A stretch of DNA of 64,000 nt from Flavobacterium sp. (GCF_035195345.1 NZ_CP136574.1:2037871-2101870), one strand, 5' to 3'; positions 17,988 to 26,490 are shown, numbered from the stretch's first letter. The notes: a model not told the origin generated them from the sequence alone. A program made the numbers and translations.

Positions 17988-18461
17988 TCTATTCAGCCAA
18001 AAAATACTACCCGTTAAAATCGTAGCAAATCCAACCCAAGCTAAATAAGGAATCAATAAATATGAAGCTCTTTTGTCAATTTGTTTGAAAACATGATAGG
18101 TTTCATAAATAATTAACCAAAGCAAAATAATTTCGATTAAAGCTAATAAAATATTGTTCAATCCAAAAAATAAATACGACCACAAAGCATTTAAAAGCAA
18201 TTGAACTGTGAAGAATAATAAACCTTTTTTAACCAATTCTTTATTGGTTTCTAATTTGTTCCAAACCATTCCAGCGGAGATTCCCATTAGAATGAAAAGC
18301 ATTGTCCAAACTGGCGCAAAAACCCAGTTAGGCGGATTAAAACTCGGTTTTTTAATTTCGGGATACCAAGTGGTAATGCTTGACTGCGTTACGTTGCTCG
18401 ATAAATAACCAACCGCTAAACAAATGGCAACGCAATATATTATTTTAAGATATTTATTCAT
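17985..18461 (-). CDS. tspO: TspO/MBR family protein
   Basis: The 158-residue protein has five predicted membrane helices and the family core TWYPEIKKPSFNPPNWVFAPVWTMLFILMGIS plus LLLNALWSYLFFGLNN, with the tryptophan-rich signature of TspO. These proteins bind porphyrins and other hydrophobic ligands in the membrane; their role in Bacteroidota is not settled. It ends inside the T-run of the terminator shared with the convergent lipoprotein gene. Start is ATG at 18461. Length is typical. Confidence 0.93.
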   Translation of the reverse strand: MNKYLKIIYCVAICLAVGYLSSNVTQSSITTWYPEIKKPSFNPPNWVFAPVWTMLFILMGISAGMVWNKLETNKELVKKGLLFFTVQLLLNALWSYLFFGLNNILLALIEIILLWLIIYETYHVFKQIDKRASYLLIPYLAWVGFATILTGSIFWLNR

Positions 18462-18520
18462 GTTTTCAAATTTATACGCAAATTAACGAAATATCAAGAC
18501 AACAAATCAATCAAAATCGG

Positions 18521-18528
18521 TATTTTTG
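18521..18528 (+). promoter_or_regulatory. putative -7 box for mvaD
   Basis: TATTTTTG matches TAnnTTTG and lies 16 bp before the mvaD start codon, which would give a very short leader, as at several other genes in this window. No clear -33 TTTG is present. Confidence 0.45.
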
Positions 18529-18543
18529 TCAAAATTTTAAGCT

Positions 18544-19620
18544 ATGCTTACTGAAAAAGATTTTATTGCAACCTCATATAGTTCCATCGAGTCCGCTAAT
18601 TTCGAATGGAGCGCGCCTAGTAATATTGCCTTAGTGAAATATTGGGGCAAAAAAGAAAATCAAATTCCAGCGAATCCATCAATTAGTTTTACGTTAAACA
18701 ATTGTAAAACAATTACGAAGCTAGATGTAGTTAAACAATTGGAAAATAATTCTTTTTCCTTCGATTTGCTTTTTGAAGGAAAGCCGAAAGAAGATTTTAA
18801 ACCAAAAATTCAAAAATTCTTTGAAAGAATTGAAAAATATTGTCCTTTCTTGAAAGAATATCATTTTAAAATTGATACTCAAAATACGTTTCCTCATAGT
18901 TCAGGAATTGCGTCTTCGGCATCTGGAATGGCAGCTTTAGCAATGAACATTATGAGTTTGGAAAAAGCTATTAATCCAACTATTACTGATGACTATTTTT
19001 ATTCAAAAGCTTCATTTTTGGCAAGATTAGGAAGTGGAAGTGCTTGTAGAAGTGTACAGGGAGGAGTAGTGGTTTGGGGAAATCATGCAGAAATTAATGG
19101 TAGTTCAGATTTGTTTGGCGTGGAATTTTCAGAAATCCATTTCAACTTTAAAAACTATCAAGACACAATTTTGTTAGTCGATAAAGGTGAAAAGCAAGTT
19201 TCGAGTACGCTTGGGCACGATTTAATGCACCACCATCCTTATGCCGAAAGACGTTTTGCTCAAGCGCACGAAAATTTATCAAGTATAAAAACAATTTTAT
19301 CTACAGGAAATATAGCAGAATTTATTAAAATTGTAGAAAGCGAAGCCTTGACTTTACATGCTATGATGATGACTTCAATGCCTTATTTTATTTTAATGAA
19401 ACCAAACACTTTGGAAATCATTAATAAAATTTGGAAATTCAGAAATGAGACTCAAATTCCGGTATGTTTTACATTAGATGCTGGTGCGAATGTACATGTT
19501 TTGTACCCCGAAAACGTTAGCGAAAAAGCATTACAATTTATTAAAGATGAATTAGTTGGCTATTGTCAAAATGGTCAGTATATTTGCGATCAAATTGGAA
19601 TTGGTGCTAAATCAAATTAA
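18544..19620 (+). CDS. mvaD: diphosphomevalonate decarboxylase
   Basis: This 358-residue GHMP-superfamily protein shows the decarboxylase hallmarks SAPSNIALVKYWGKKENQIPANPSISFTL at the N terminus, the phosphate-binding loop FPHSSGIASSASGMAALAM, and GSGSACRSVQGGVVVWG with its conserved serine and arginine. It should convert mevalonate-5-diphosphate plus ATP to isopentenyl diphosphate. It is followed 46 bp downstream by mevalonate kinase and then a UbiA-type prenyltransferase, forming an isoprenoid cluster. Length is slightly above the bacterial average. Confidence 0.95.
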   Translation: MLTEKDFIATSYSSIESANFEWSAPSNIALVKYWGKKENQIPANPSISFTLNNCKTITKLDVVKQLENNSFSFDLLFEGKPKEDFKPKIQKFFERIEKYCPFLKEYHFKIDTQNTFPHSSGIASSASGMAALAMNIMSLEKAINPTITDDYFYSKASFLARLGSGSACRSVQGGVVVWGNHAEINGSSDLFGVEFSEIHFNFKNYQDTILLVDKGEKQVSSTLGHDLMHHHPYAERRFAQAHENLSSIKTILSTGNIAEFIKIVESEALTLHAMMMTSMPYFILMKPNTLEIINKIWKFRNETQIPVCFTLDAGANVHVLYPENVSEKALQFIKDELVGYCQNGQYICDQIGIGAKSN

Positions 19621-19666
19621 TTTTGTATATTTACTCATTGTTTACTGAAAAAGAAAACTGAAATTT

Positions 19667-20605
19667 ATGAAAGGACCACTTTTTTACTCAAAAATATTAC
19701 TTTTCGGAGAATACGGAATTATCCAAGATTCGAAAGGACTTTCAATTCCATATAATTTCTATAATGGTGCATTAAAGAAAGATGAAAATCCTTCGGAAAG
19801 CGCTATTAAATCTAATGAAAGTTTAAAAAAGTTTGTTGTTTATTTAGAACAGCTGCAAGCCGAACAACCTGAATTAGTGACTTTCAATTTGGAAGTATTA
19901 CAACAAGATGTAAACAGTGGAATGTATTTTGATTCAAGTATTCCTCAAGGATATGGAGTAGGAAGTAGCGGTGCTTTAGTAGCGGCTATTTACGATAAAT
20001 ATGCAAATGATAAAATTACAGTGTTAGAAAATTTAACGCGTGAAAAATTATTGCAATTAAAAACGATTTTTTCTCAAATGGAATCATTTTTCCACGGAAA
20101 AAGTTCAGGCTTAGATCCGTTGAATAGTTATTTGAGTATTCCAATTCTAATCAATTCGAAAGATAATATTGAAGCAACTGGAATACCAACACAAAGCACG
20201 CAAGGAAAAGGGGCGGTTTTCTTAATTGATTCAGGAATAGTGGGCGAAACTGCTCCAATGGTTTCTATTTTCATGGAAAACTTAAAAGATAACGGTTTCC
20301 GTACGATGTTAAAATCACAATTCATAAAATACACCGATGCTTGTGTGGAAAACTTCTTACATGGCGATGTAAAATTGTTGTTAGAAAACACCAAACAATT
20401 GTCAAAAGTAGTGTTGAATAACTTTAAACCAATGATTCCAGAAGAATTTCACCAAGTGTGGCAAAAAGGAATCGATACGAACGACTATTATTTAAAATTA
20501 TGTGGTTCAGGCGGTGGTGGATATATTCTAGGTTTTACCCAAGATTTAGACAAAGCAAAGGAATCTTTAAAAGACTATAAATTAGAAGTAGTTTATAATT
20601 TTTAA
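19667..20605 (+). CDS. mevalonate kinase-like GHMP kinase
   Basis: The 312-residue protein opens with SKILLFGEYGIIQDSKGLSIP, the substrate-binding region of mevalonate kinases, and has the ATP loop SIPQGYGVGSSGALVAAIYDKY and the C-terminal motif LKLCGSGGGGYILGF. HGKSSGLDPLNSYLS is the usual catalytic-aspartate segment. Its place between mvaD and a prenyltransferase supports mevalonate phosphorylation, but a related GHMP kinase specificity such as phosphomevalonate kinase cannot be excluded from sequence reading. A second GHMP kinase lies with HMG-CoA reductase at 40395-41309. Confidence 0.88.
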   Translation: MKGPLFYSKILLFGEYGIIQDSKGLSIPYNFYNGALKKDENPSESAIKSNESLKKFVVYLEQLQAEQPELVTFNLEVLQQDVNSGMYFDSSIPQGYGVGSSGALVAAIYDKYANDKITVLENLTREKLLQLKTIFSQMESFFHGKSSGLDPLNSYLSIPILINSKDNIEATGIPTQSTQGKGAVFLIDSGIVGETAPMVSIFMENLKDNGFRTMLKSQFIKYTDACVENFLHGDVKLLLENTKQLSKVVLNNFKPMIPEEFHQVWQKGIDTNDYYLKLCGSGGGGYILGFTQDLDKAKESLKDYKLEVVYNF

Positions 20606-20655
20606 TGTTTTTAGTTAGAAGGAAACTTTGAACTATAAACTTTGAACAAAAATTC

Positions 20656-21576
20656 ATGCTTACCCGTAAATCCAAATTAGTCCTTTCTAAAATTTTCAGC
20701 TTCTTTTCTGTGATTAGAGGATACAATATTTGGGTGATTGCACTAGCGCAATATCTTTCTGCTATTTTTATTTTGGCTCCTGAAAAGAGAGCTTTGGATA
20801 TCATTCTTGATTGGCGTTTATTTTTGATAGTGCTTGCGTCAACTTTAACAATTGCCTCGGGTTATATCATCAATAATTTTTACGATGCTAAAAAGGATTT
20901 AATTAATCGCCCTAAAAAAGCTATGATTGAACGATTGGTGAGTCAAGAAACCAAGTTGAAAGTCTATTTCGGAATTAATTTCATAGTTGCTCTGTTGATG
21001 TTTTTCATTTCATGGAGGGCAGTTTTATTTTTCTCGGCTTATATTTTTCTCATTTGGTTTTATTCACATAAGTTGAAAAAAATGTTTTTGATTGGAAACT
21101 TTACTGCTTCAGTATTAGCAGTTTTGCCATTCTTTGGAATTTTAATGTATTACAAAAACTTTTACGAAGTCATTTTTGCGCATGCAACGTTTTTGTTTTT
21201 ATTGATTTTAATTCGAGAATTGATTAAAGATTTAGAAAATATTGAAGGCGATTTAATTACAGATTATAAAACAATTCCTGTTGTTTTTGGTGATAAAATG
21301 GCAAAATCAATCATCTCAATTTTAGCAATTTCAACTTTAATTCCTATTTATTTTCTTGTTGAAATCTACGACGTAGGTTACATGGATATATATTTTTATT
21401 TAAGTTTAATAACATTATTGTTTTTTGTTATCCAATTATGGAATGTATCTTCAAAATCAGCATATTTAAAACTTCATTTTTTATTGAAATTTATCATAGT
21501 TGCGGGTGTATTTTGTATTGTTTTAATTGAGCCTTCGGTTTTGATTCATGGAAAAAAATTAATTTTAACGCCTTAA
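20656..21576 (+). CDS. UbiA-family prenyltransferase (geranylgeranylglycerol-phosphate type)
   Basis: The 306-residue protein has about eight membrane helices and the two aspartate motifs of UbiA enzymes: SGYIINNFYDAKKDLINRP and IRELIKDLENIEGDLITDYKTIPV. It transfers a prenyl chain to an acceptor in the membrane. Flavobacterial members of this group are usually annotated as geranylgeranylglycerol-phosphate geranylgeranyltransferase by similarity to archaeal lipid enzymes; the true acceptor is uncertain. Position after two mevalonate genes fits an isoprenoid role. Confidence 0.85.
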   Translation: MLTRKSKLVLSKIFSFFSVIRGYNIWVIALAQYLSAIFILAPEKRALDIILDWRLFLIVLASTLTIASGYIINNFYDAKKDLINRPKKAMIERLVSQETKLKVYFGINFIVALLMFFISWRAVLFFSAYIFLIWFYSHKLKKMFLIGNFTASVLAVLPFFGILMYYKNFYEVIFAHATFLFLLILIRELIKDLENIEGDLITDYKTIPVVFGDKMAKSIISILAISTLIPIYFLVEIYDVGYMDIYFYLSLITLLFFVIQLWNVSSKSAYLKLHFLLKFIIVAGVFCIVLIEPSVLIHGKKLILTP

Positions 21577-21649
21577 TTGTCTGTTTGTTAGTGGTTCGTG
21601 CAGCTTTTGTAATTAAAAAACTAAAGTAGGCGTTTCAACATATTAGTTA

Positions 21650-21657
21650 TATCTTTG
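21650..21657 (+). promoter_or_regulatory. putative -7 box for the pseudouridine synthase gene
   Basis: TATCTTTG fits TAnnTTTG and is 20 bp upstream of the ATG at 21677. This supports 21677 as the start rather than the TTG at 21665, which would lie at the start of the transcript. Confidence 0.5.
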
Positions 21658-21676
21658 CAAAAATTTGTTTATAATT

Positions 21677-22570
21677 ATGTCACGTCAAGGGAATGATAAA
21701 AGCCGTCCGGGTTCAGCAAGACAAGGAGGCTACAAGAAAGATAGCAATTCAAGAGGAAATGCTCCAATTCGTAAAGCACCTTCTAAATTTGCAACCAAAC
21801 CAGAAGCGGCCAAACCAGAAGCTCCTAAAGCTCCAAAATCACCAAAAAGACCTTCTAATCCAGATGAAATTCGTCTAAATCGTTATATTTCTAATTCGGG
21901 AATGTGTAGTCGTAGAGATGCGGATATTTACATTCAAAGTGGTAATGTAAAAGTAAATGGTGAGGTTATTACCGAAATGGGTCACCGTGTTAAATTAACC
22001 GATGTGGTTCAGTTTGATGGAGTAAATATTACACCAGAAAAGAAAGAATATATCTTATTAAACAAACCTAAAAATTTCTCAACTGCTGGCGATGACTCTC
22101 AAGGTTCTGCAAATGTGTTGGATTTAGTCCGAAACGCAACTAAAGCTAATTTAATGCCTGTAGGAAGAATGGATAAGACTACGACCGGTTTGTTGTTGTT
22201 TACCAATGATACTGAAATCGTTCAAAAATTTACAGTTCCTAATCAGCGTTCGTCTAAAGTTTATCAAGTTTCGTTAGATAAAAATTTAAAATTTGAAGAT
22301 TTAGAAAAAATCCAAAAAGGATTAATGATTGACGATCACAAAGTATTTGTAGAAGAAATTACTTATATCGAAGATCAACCGAAAAGTGAAATCGGAATCA
22401 AAATGAAAACATCTAACGTAAAAGTAGTTCGTAAAATTTTCGAACACTTAAAATACGATGTTTTAAAAGTAGACCGCGTAACTTTTGCTGGTTTAACTAA
22501 GAAAAACTTACCAAGAGGTGATTGGAGATTCTTAACGGAACAAGAAATCATCAACCTTAAAAATGCTTAA
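21677..22570 (+). CDS. RsuA/RluB-family pseudouridine synthase
   Basis: Starting at ATG 21677 the product has 297 residues. A lysine/proline/arginine-rich, probably disordered tail (1-65) precedes an S4 RNA-binding domain (IRLNRYISNSGMCSRRDADIYIQSG) and the catalytic domain with GRMDKTTTGLLLFTND, where the aspartate is the conserved catalytic residue. The C-terminal part (VKVVRKIFEHLKYDVLKVDRV, LPRGDWRFLTEQEI) is typical of RluB/RluE/RsuA. It isomerises a uridine in rRNA, probably 23S as in RluB, though the exact site cannot be read from sequence. The basic extension is common in Bacteroidota. Confidence 0.92.
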   Translation: MSRQGNDKSRPGSARQGGYKKDSNSRGNAPIRKAPSKFATKPEAAKPEAPKAPKSPKRPSNPDEIRLNRYISNSGMCSRRDADIYIQSGNVKVNGEVITEMGHRVKLTDVVQFDGVNITPEKKEYILLNKPKNFSTAGDDSQGSANVLDLVRNATKANLMPVGRMDKTTTGLLLFTNDTEIVQKFTVPNQRSSKVYQVSLDKNLKFEDLEKIQKGLMIDDHKVFVEEITYIEDQPKSEIGIKMKTSNVKVVRKIFEHLKYDVLKVDRVTFAGLTKKNLPRGDWRFLTEQEIINLKNA

Positions 22571-22590
22571 TTGTATTTTTTAAAACATAT

Positions 22591-22622
22591 AGACACATAG
22601 ATTATTCTTTGTGTCTTTTTTT
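22591..22622 (+). terminator. terminator after the pseudouridine synthase gene
   Basis: AGACACA (22591-22597) pairs with TGTGTCT (22610-22616) and is followed by a run of T. Confidence 0.7.
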
Positions 22623-22634
22623 ATTTAATAACCT

Positions 22635-22670
22635 TTTGCGAACTTTGCGAAAAACTTTGCGCTCTTTGCG
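22635..22670. repeat. four TTTGCG repeats in an intergenic region
   Basis: TTTGCG occurs at 22635, 22644, 22656 and 22665, giving start spacings of 9, 12 and 9 bp. The unit resembles short intergenic TTTGCG-rich sequences I recall from other flavobacterial genomes (recollection, not checked). It lies between a terminator and the start of the SnoaL-like gene. Confidence 0.75.
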
Positions 22671-22685
22671 TTTAACTAAAACTTT

Positions 22686-23045
22686 ATGCCAAATCAACTA
22701 CAACAAATCGCCATTAAATGGTTTGATGCTTTTAATACGAAAAACTTAGAGAAGTTACTAGAATTATACGACGACGAAGCCCAACATTTCAGTCCGAAAT
22801 TAAAAATTCGTCAGCCTGAAACTAATGGTTTAATCATTGGAAAAGAAGCGATGCGCGTTTGGTGGCAAGATGCTTTTGATAGATTACCAACCTTACATTA
22901 CAAAGTAACTTCATTAACCGCCAACACCGACAGAGTTTTTATGGAATACACACGTCAAGTAGCAGGTGAAGCTGATATGTTAGTGGCTGAGGTTTTGGAA
23001 ATTAAAGAAGGGAAGATTGTGTTTTCTAGGGTTTATCATGGGTAA
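22686..23045 (+). CDS. SnoaL/NTF2-like small protein
   Basis: The 119-residue protein has the cone-shaped NTF2/SnoaL layout: helix IAIKWFDAFNTKNLEKLLELYDDEAQHFSP, then GKEAMRVWWQDAFDRLPTLHYKVTSLTANTDRVFMEYTRQ and the final strand EIKEGKIVFSRVYHG. Such proteins may be enzymes (isomerases, cyclases) or only bind ligands, and no specific function can be assigned. It stands alone, flanked on both sides by short intergenic repeat sequences. Confidence 0.85.
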   Translation: MPNQLQQIAIKWFDAFNTKNLEKLLELYDDEAQHFSPKLKIRQPETNGLIIGKEAMRVWWQDAFDRLPTLHYKVTSLTANTDRVFMEYTRQVAGEADMLVAEVLEIKEGKIVFSRVYHG

Positions 23046-23057
23046 TGATATTTTTTT

Positions 23058-23090
23058 TGTCATTTTGACATAAGGAGAAATCACATAATA
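23058..23090. repeat. possible degenerate copy of a dispersed flavobacterial intergenic element
   Basis: TGTCATTTTGACA followed by TAAGGAGAAATCACATAAT resembles the dispersed sequence with core GTCATTTCGAC...GGAGAAATCACA that I recall from flavobacterial genomes. TGTCA (23058-23062) and TGACA (23066-23070) form a small inverted repeat. Identity as a repeat needs a whole-genome search. Confidence 0.4.
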
Positions 23091-23405
23091 TTAAACTTTT
23101 ACAGATAACCATTTATCAACTAAAGACGCGAAATGACTTGTTAATGGCGTAGATTCTCCATCTATTGTCAGACTTTCAGCTTCAAAATCTATTAGTAAAT
23201 CAATTATATCGTTTAATTGTTTTTTTGATAAATCTATTTTGTAATGATTGTTTTCTGTTTCTTCCTTTCTATTGTGTTTTTCAGGTTTAGGAATTTTGTT
23301 GTTGTTTAAGATGTCGAGAAGCTTATCTACTAAAGCATCATTTTTAGTTTTTGACAACTCGTTAATTGTAGATTTAATAGTAAGATAATCAATGATGTTT
23401 TTCAT
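23091..23405 (-). CDS. hypothetical protein, 104 residues
   Basis: I do not recognise a family. The protein is hydrophilic, with a helical N-terminal part (YLTIKSTINELSKTKNDALVDKLLDILNNN), a charged linker (KPEKHNRKEETENNH) and a helical C-terminal part (LSKKQLNDIIDLLIDFEAESLTIDG). No signal peptide or membrane segment is present. It lies between a SnoaL-like gene on the other strand and dusB, 21 bp after the dusB... start-distal side is dusB's 3' end, so it is upstream of nothing else on its strand. The ATG at 23405 is a plausible start. It is most likely an ordinary accessory gene. Confidence 0.6.
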   Translation of the reverse strand: MKNIIDYLTIKSTINELSKTKNDALVDKLLDILNNNKIPKPEKHNRKEETENNHYKIDLSKKQLNDIIDLLIDFEAESLTIDGESTPLTSHFASLVDKWLSVKV

Positions 23406-23426
23406 TTTTGTTTACTTACATTTAAA

Positions 23427-24422
23427 CTACCCCTCAAAAACATAATCCGCATACACTTGCTCAATCTCAGTAAATACATCTAATAATTGATTAATCCCAT
23501 CTGTGGTTACCAATTTTTGTTTGTATTCTTTAAAACCGTGAATGCCTTTGAAATAATTGGTATAATGACGACGCATTTCGTTGATGCCTAAACGTTCTCC
23601 TTTCCATTCGATACTCCAAATTAGGTGATTTCTTGCCGCTTCAATTCGGTCATTCATGCTTGGTGGTGCTAATTTTTCTCCTGTGGCGAAATAATGTTTA
23701 ATTTCGTTAAAAATCCAAGGATAGCCAATCGCTGCACGACCAATCATCATCCCGTCTAAACCGTATTTATTTTTGTATTCCAATGCTTTTTCAGGTGAAT
23801 CAATATCGCCATTTCCAAAAATCGGCATCGTAATTCTAGGGTTTTCTTTAATTCTTTGAATATGACTCCAATCCGAATGTCCTTTGTACATTTGAGCACG
23901 TGTTCTAGCGTGAACCGTTAAGGCTTGCACGCCAATGTCTTGCAAACGTTCGGCAACTTCATCAATATTTATAGAGTTTTCATCCCAGCCTAAGCGCGTT
24001 TTCACGGTAACAGGCAAACTAGTGCCTTTAATAACCGCTTTTGTTAATCGCACCATTAAATCTACATCTTTTAAAACGCCTGCTCCAGCACCTTTACAAA
24101 CCACTTTTTTTACAGGACAACCAAAATTGATGTCTACCAAATCAGGTTGAACAGCATCCACAATTCTTGACGACATTTCCATAGCTTCTTCGTCACCGCC
24201 AAAAATTTGAATTCCTACGGGGCGCTCGTAATCAAAAATATCTAGTTTTTGTTTGCTTTTCATAGCATCACGAATTAATCCTTCCGAAGAAATAAATTCA
24301 GAATACATTAAATCAGCACCATGTAATTTGCATAAACGACGAAATGGTGGATCACTCACGTCTTCCATGGGAGCTAATAATAGAGGGAAGTCGGGTAAAA
24401 TGATGTTGCCTATTTTGGGCAT
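23427..24422 (-). CDS. dusB: tRNA-dihydrouridine synthase
   Basis: The 331-residue flavoprotein shows the Dus signature DINFGCPVKKVVCKGAGAGVLKD, containing the catalytic cysteine, preceded by the FMN-barrel start LLLAPMEDVSDPPFRRLCKLHGAD. Other conserved pieces are LPVTVKTRLGWDE, LTVHARTRAQMYKGHSDW, FGNGDI and DGMMIGRAAIGYPWIF. It reduces a uridine in the tRNA D-loop; the family subtype is closest to DusB. The TTG/ATG choice is clear: ATG at 24422. Length is normal. Confidence 0.95.
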   Translation of the reverse strand: MPKIGNIILPDFPLLLAPMEDVSDPPFRRLCKLHGADLMYSEFISSEGLIRDAMKSKQKLDIFDYERPVGIQIFGGDEEAMEMSSRIVDAVQPDLVDINFGCPVKKVVCKGAGAGVLKDVDLMVRLTKAVIKGTSLPVTVKTRLGWDENSINIDEVAERLQDIGVQALTVHARTRAQMYKGHSDWSHIQRIKENPRITMPIFGNGDIDSPEKALEYKNKYGLDGMMIGRAAIGYPWIFNEIKHYFATGEKLAPPSMNDRIEAARNHLIWSIEWKGERLGINEMRRHYTNYFKGIHGFKEYKQKLVTTDGINQLLDVFTEIEQVYADYVFEG

Positions 24423-24441
24423 GATTTTATAAAATTTTTTG

Positions 24442-24449
24442 CAAAAATA
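24442..24449 (-). promoter_or_regulatory. putative -7 box for dusB
   Basis: On the minus strand this reads TATTTTTG, a match to TAnnTTTG, 20 bp before the dusB start. No -33 TTTG is visible. Confidence 0.45.
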
Positions 24450-24513
24450 CTACTTTTTTTGATTTCCGCTTTCCGCTTTATGTTTTAGTTCTTTTTAAGT
24501 CAAAACTTTCAAT

Positions 24514-24521
24514 TATATTTG
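24514..24521 (+). promoter_or_regulatory. putative -7 box for lepA
   Basis: TATATTTG fits the TAnnTTTG consensus and is 47 bp before the lepA ATG. A T-run at the expected -33 distance lacks the G. Confidence 0.5.
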
Positions 24522-24567
24522 CAGATTAAATACGTTGGTATTTCACAGAAATTGATAGCATTAGAAG

Positions 24568-26364
24568 ATGAAGAAAATAAGAAATTTTTGCATTATTGCG
24601 CACATTGACCATGGTAAGAGTACTTTGGCGGATCGTTTATTAGGTGCTACGCAAACGGTTACAGCTCGTGAAGAAAAAGCACAATTACTAGATAATATGG
24701 ATTTGGAACGTGAACGTGGTATTACCATTAAAAGTCACGCAATCCAAATGGAGTACACTTATAAAGGGGAAGATTATATTTTAAATTTAATTGACACTCC
24801 AGGTCACGTGGATTTTTCTTACGAAGTTTCGCGTTCAATTGCAGCTTGTGAAGGGGCATTATTAATTGTTGATGCGGCTCAGAGTATTCAGGCACAAACA
24901 ATTTCTAATTTGTATTTGGCTTTAGAAAATGATTTGGAAATTATTCCTGTTTTAAATAAAGTTGATTTACCTAGTGCAAATCCAGAAGAAGTTAGTGATG
25001 ACATTATTGATTTGCTTGGTTGTAAATTAGAAGATATTATTCACGCTTCTGGTAAAACAGGTTTTGGTGTTGAAAATATTTTAGCAGCTATTATCGAAAA
25101 AATTCCTGCTCCTAAAGGTGATAAAGATGAGCCATTACAAGCTTTGATTTTTGATTCACATTATAATCCGTTTAGAGGAATAGAAGTTATTTTCCGTGTT
25201 ATTAATGGAGAAATTAGAAAAGGGCAAAAGATTAAATTCATGGCTACTGGCAATGAGTATTTTGCGGATGAAGTAGGTACGTTGAAATTAAATCAAGTGC
25301 CGAAAAGTGTTATTTCTACAGGGGATGTTGGGTATTTAGTTTCTGGAATAAAAGAAGCAAAAGAGGTAAAAGTAGGGGATACTATTACAGATGCAAAAAC
25401 GCCAACTACCAATATGATTACTGGTTTTGAAGATGTAAAACCAATGGTATTTGCCGGAATCTACCCTGTTGATACAGAAGATTATGAAGATTTACGCGCT
25501 TCAATGGAAAAACTTCAGCTAAATGATGCTTCTTTAGTGTTTGCTGCGGAGAGTTCGGCGGCATTAGGATTTGGTTTCCGTTGTGGATTCTTAGGAATGT
25601 TACACATGGAAATTATCCAAGAGCGTTTAGAACGTGAGTTTGATATGACCGTTATTACTACTGTTCCTAACGTTTCGTATCATGCCTACACTAAAAAAGA
25701 ACCGGATACTATTTTAATTGTAAATAATCCTTCTGATTTACCTGAGCCATCAAAGTTAGATAGAATAGAAGAACCATATATCAAAGCAACTATCATCACA
25801 AAATCTGATTTTGTTGGTAATGTTATGAGTTTGTGTATTGAAAAACGTGGTTTAATTACCAATCAAACGTATTTAACAACAGAACGTGTAGAATTAAATT
25901 TCGATATGCCGTTAGCGGAAATTGTGTTTGATTTTTATGATCGTTTAAAAACAGTTTCTAAAGGATATGCTTCTTTTGATTATCACCCAATAGGAATGCG
26001 TGAATCAAAATTAGTTCGTTTAGATGTCTTGCTAAATGCACAACCTGTTGATGCTCTTTCGGCGTTAATTCACGAAAGTAATGCTTATCATATTGGTAAA
26101 AAAATGTGTGAGAAATTAAAAGAATTAATCCCAAGACAACAGTTTGATATTCCAATTCAAGCAGCTATTGGTGCAAAAGTAATTGCTCGTGAAACTATTA
26201 AAGCATTACGTAAAGACGTAACTGCAAAATGTTATGGTGGAGATATTTCGCGTAAACGTAAATTATTGGAAAAACAGAAAAAAGGTAAAAAACGTATGCG
26301 TCAGGTTGGAAACGTAGAAATTCCTCAAGAAGCATTTATGGCGGTTTTGAAACTGAACGATTAA
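24568..26364 (+). CDS. lepA: elongation factor 4 (LepA GTPase)
   Basis: The 598-residue protein is full length for EF4. Its GTPase domain has the G1 loop AHIDHGKST, switch region RERGITIKSHAI, G3 DTPGHVDFSYEV and G4 NKVDLP. EF-G-like domains II, III and V follow, and the LepA-specific C-terminal domain ends with CYGGDISRKRKLLEKQKKGKKRMR. It acts on ribosomes during initiation/elongation under stress. It is alone between dusB (divergent) and a terminator. Confidence 0.98.
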   Translation: MKKIRNFCIIAHIDHGKSTLADRLLGATQTVTAREEKAQLLDNMDLERERGITIKSHAIQMEYTYKGEDYILNLIDTPGHVDFSYEVSRSIAACEGALLIVDAAQSIQAQTISNLYLALENDLEIIPVLNKVDLPSANPEEVSDDIIDLLGCKLEDIIHASGKTGFGVENILAAIIEKIPAPKGDKDEPLQALIFDSHYNPFRGIEVIFRVINGEIRKGQKIKFMATGNEYFADEVGTLKLNQVPKSVISTGDVGYLVSGIKEAKEVKVGDTITDAKTPTTNMITGFEDVKPMVFAGIYPVDTEDYEDLRASMEKLQLNDASLVFAAESSAALGFGFRCGFLGMLHMEIIQERLEREFDMTVITTVPNVSYHAYTKKEPDTILIVNNPSDLPEPSKLDRIEEPYIKATIITKSDFVGNVMSLCIEKRGLITNQTYLTTERVELNFDMPLAEIVFDFYDRLKTVSKGYASFDYHPIGMRESKLVRLDVLLNAQPVDALSALIHESNAYHIGKKMCEKLKELIPRQQFDIPIQAAIGAKVIARETIKALRKDVTAKCYGGDISRKRKLLEKQKKGKKRMRQVGNVEIPQEAFMAVLKLND

Positions 26365-26383
26365 GAAATAGTTAATATATTGT

Positions 26384-26422
26384 AAAAAAGTTTGAATATT
26401 TTATTATGTTCAAACTTTTTTA
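26384..26422 (+). terminator. terminator after lepA
   Basis: AAAGTTTGAA (26387-26396) pairs with TTCAAACTTT (26409-26418) and is followed by T residues; the flanking A and T runs extend the stem. Confidence 0.8.
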
Positions 26423-26490
26423 ATTAAAAATATTCTGCTTTTATCTTTTTTTATTACATTTATATCAATGATTTATAATCCAATCGAATC

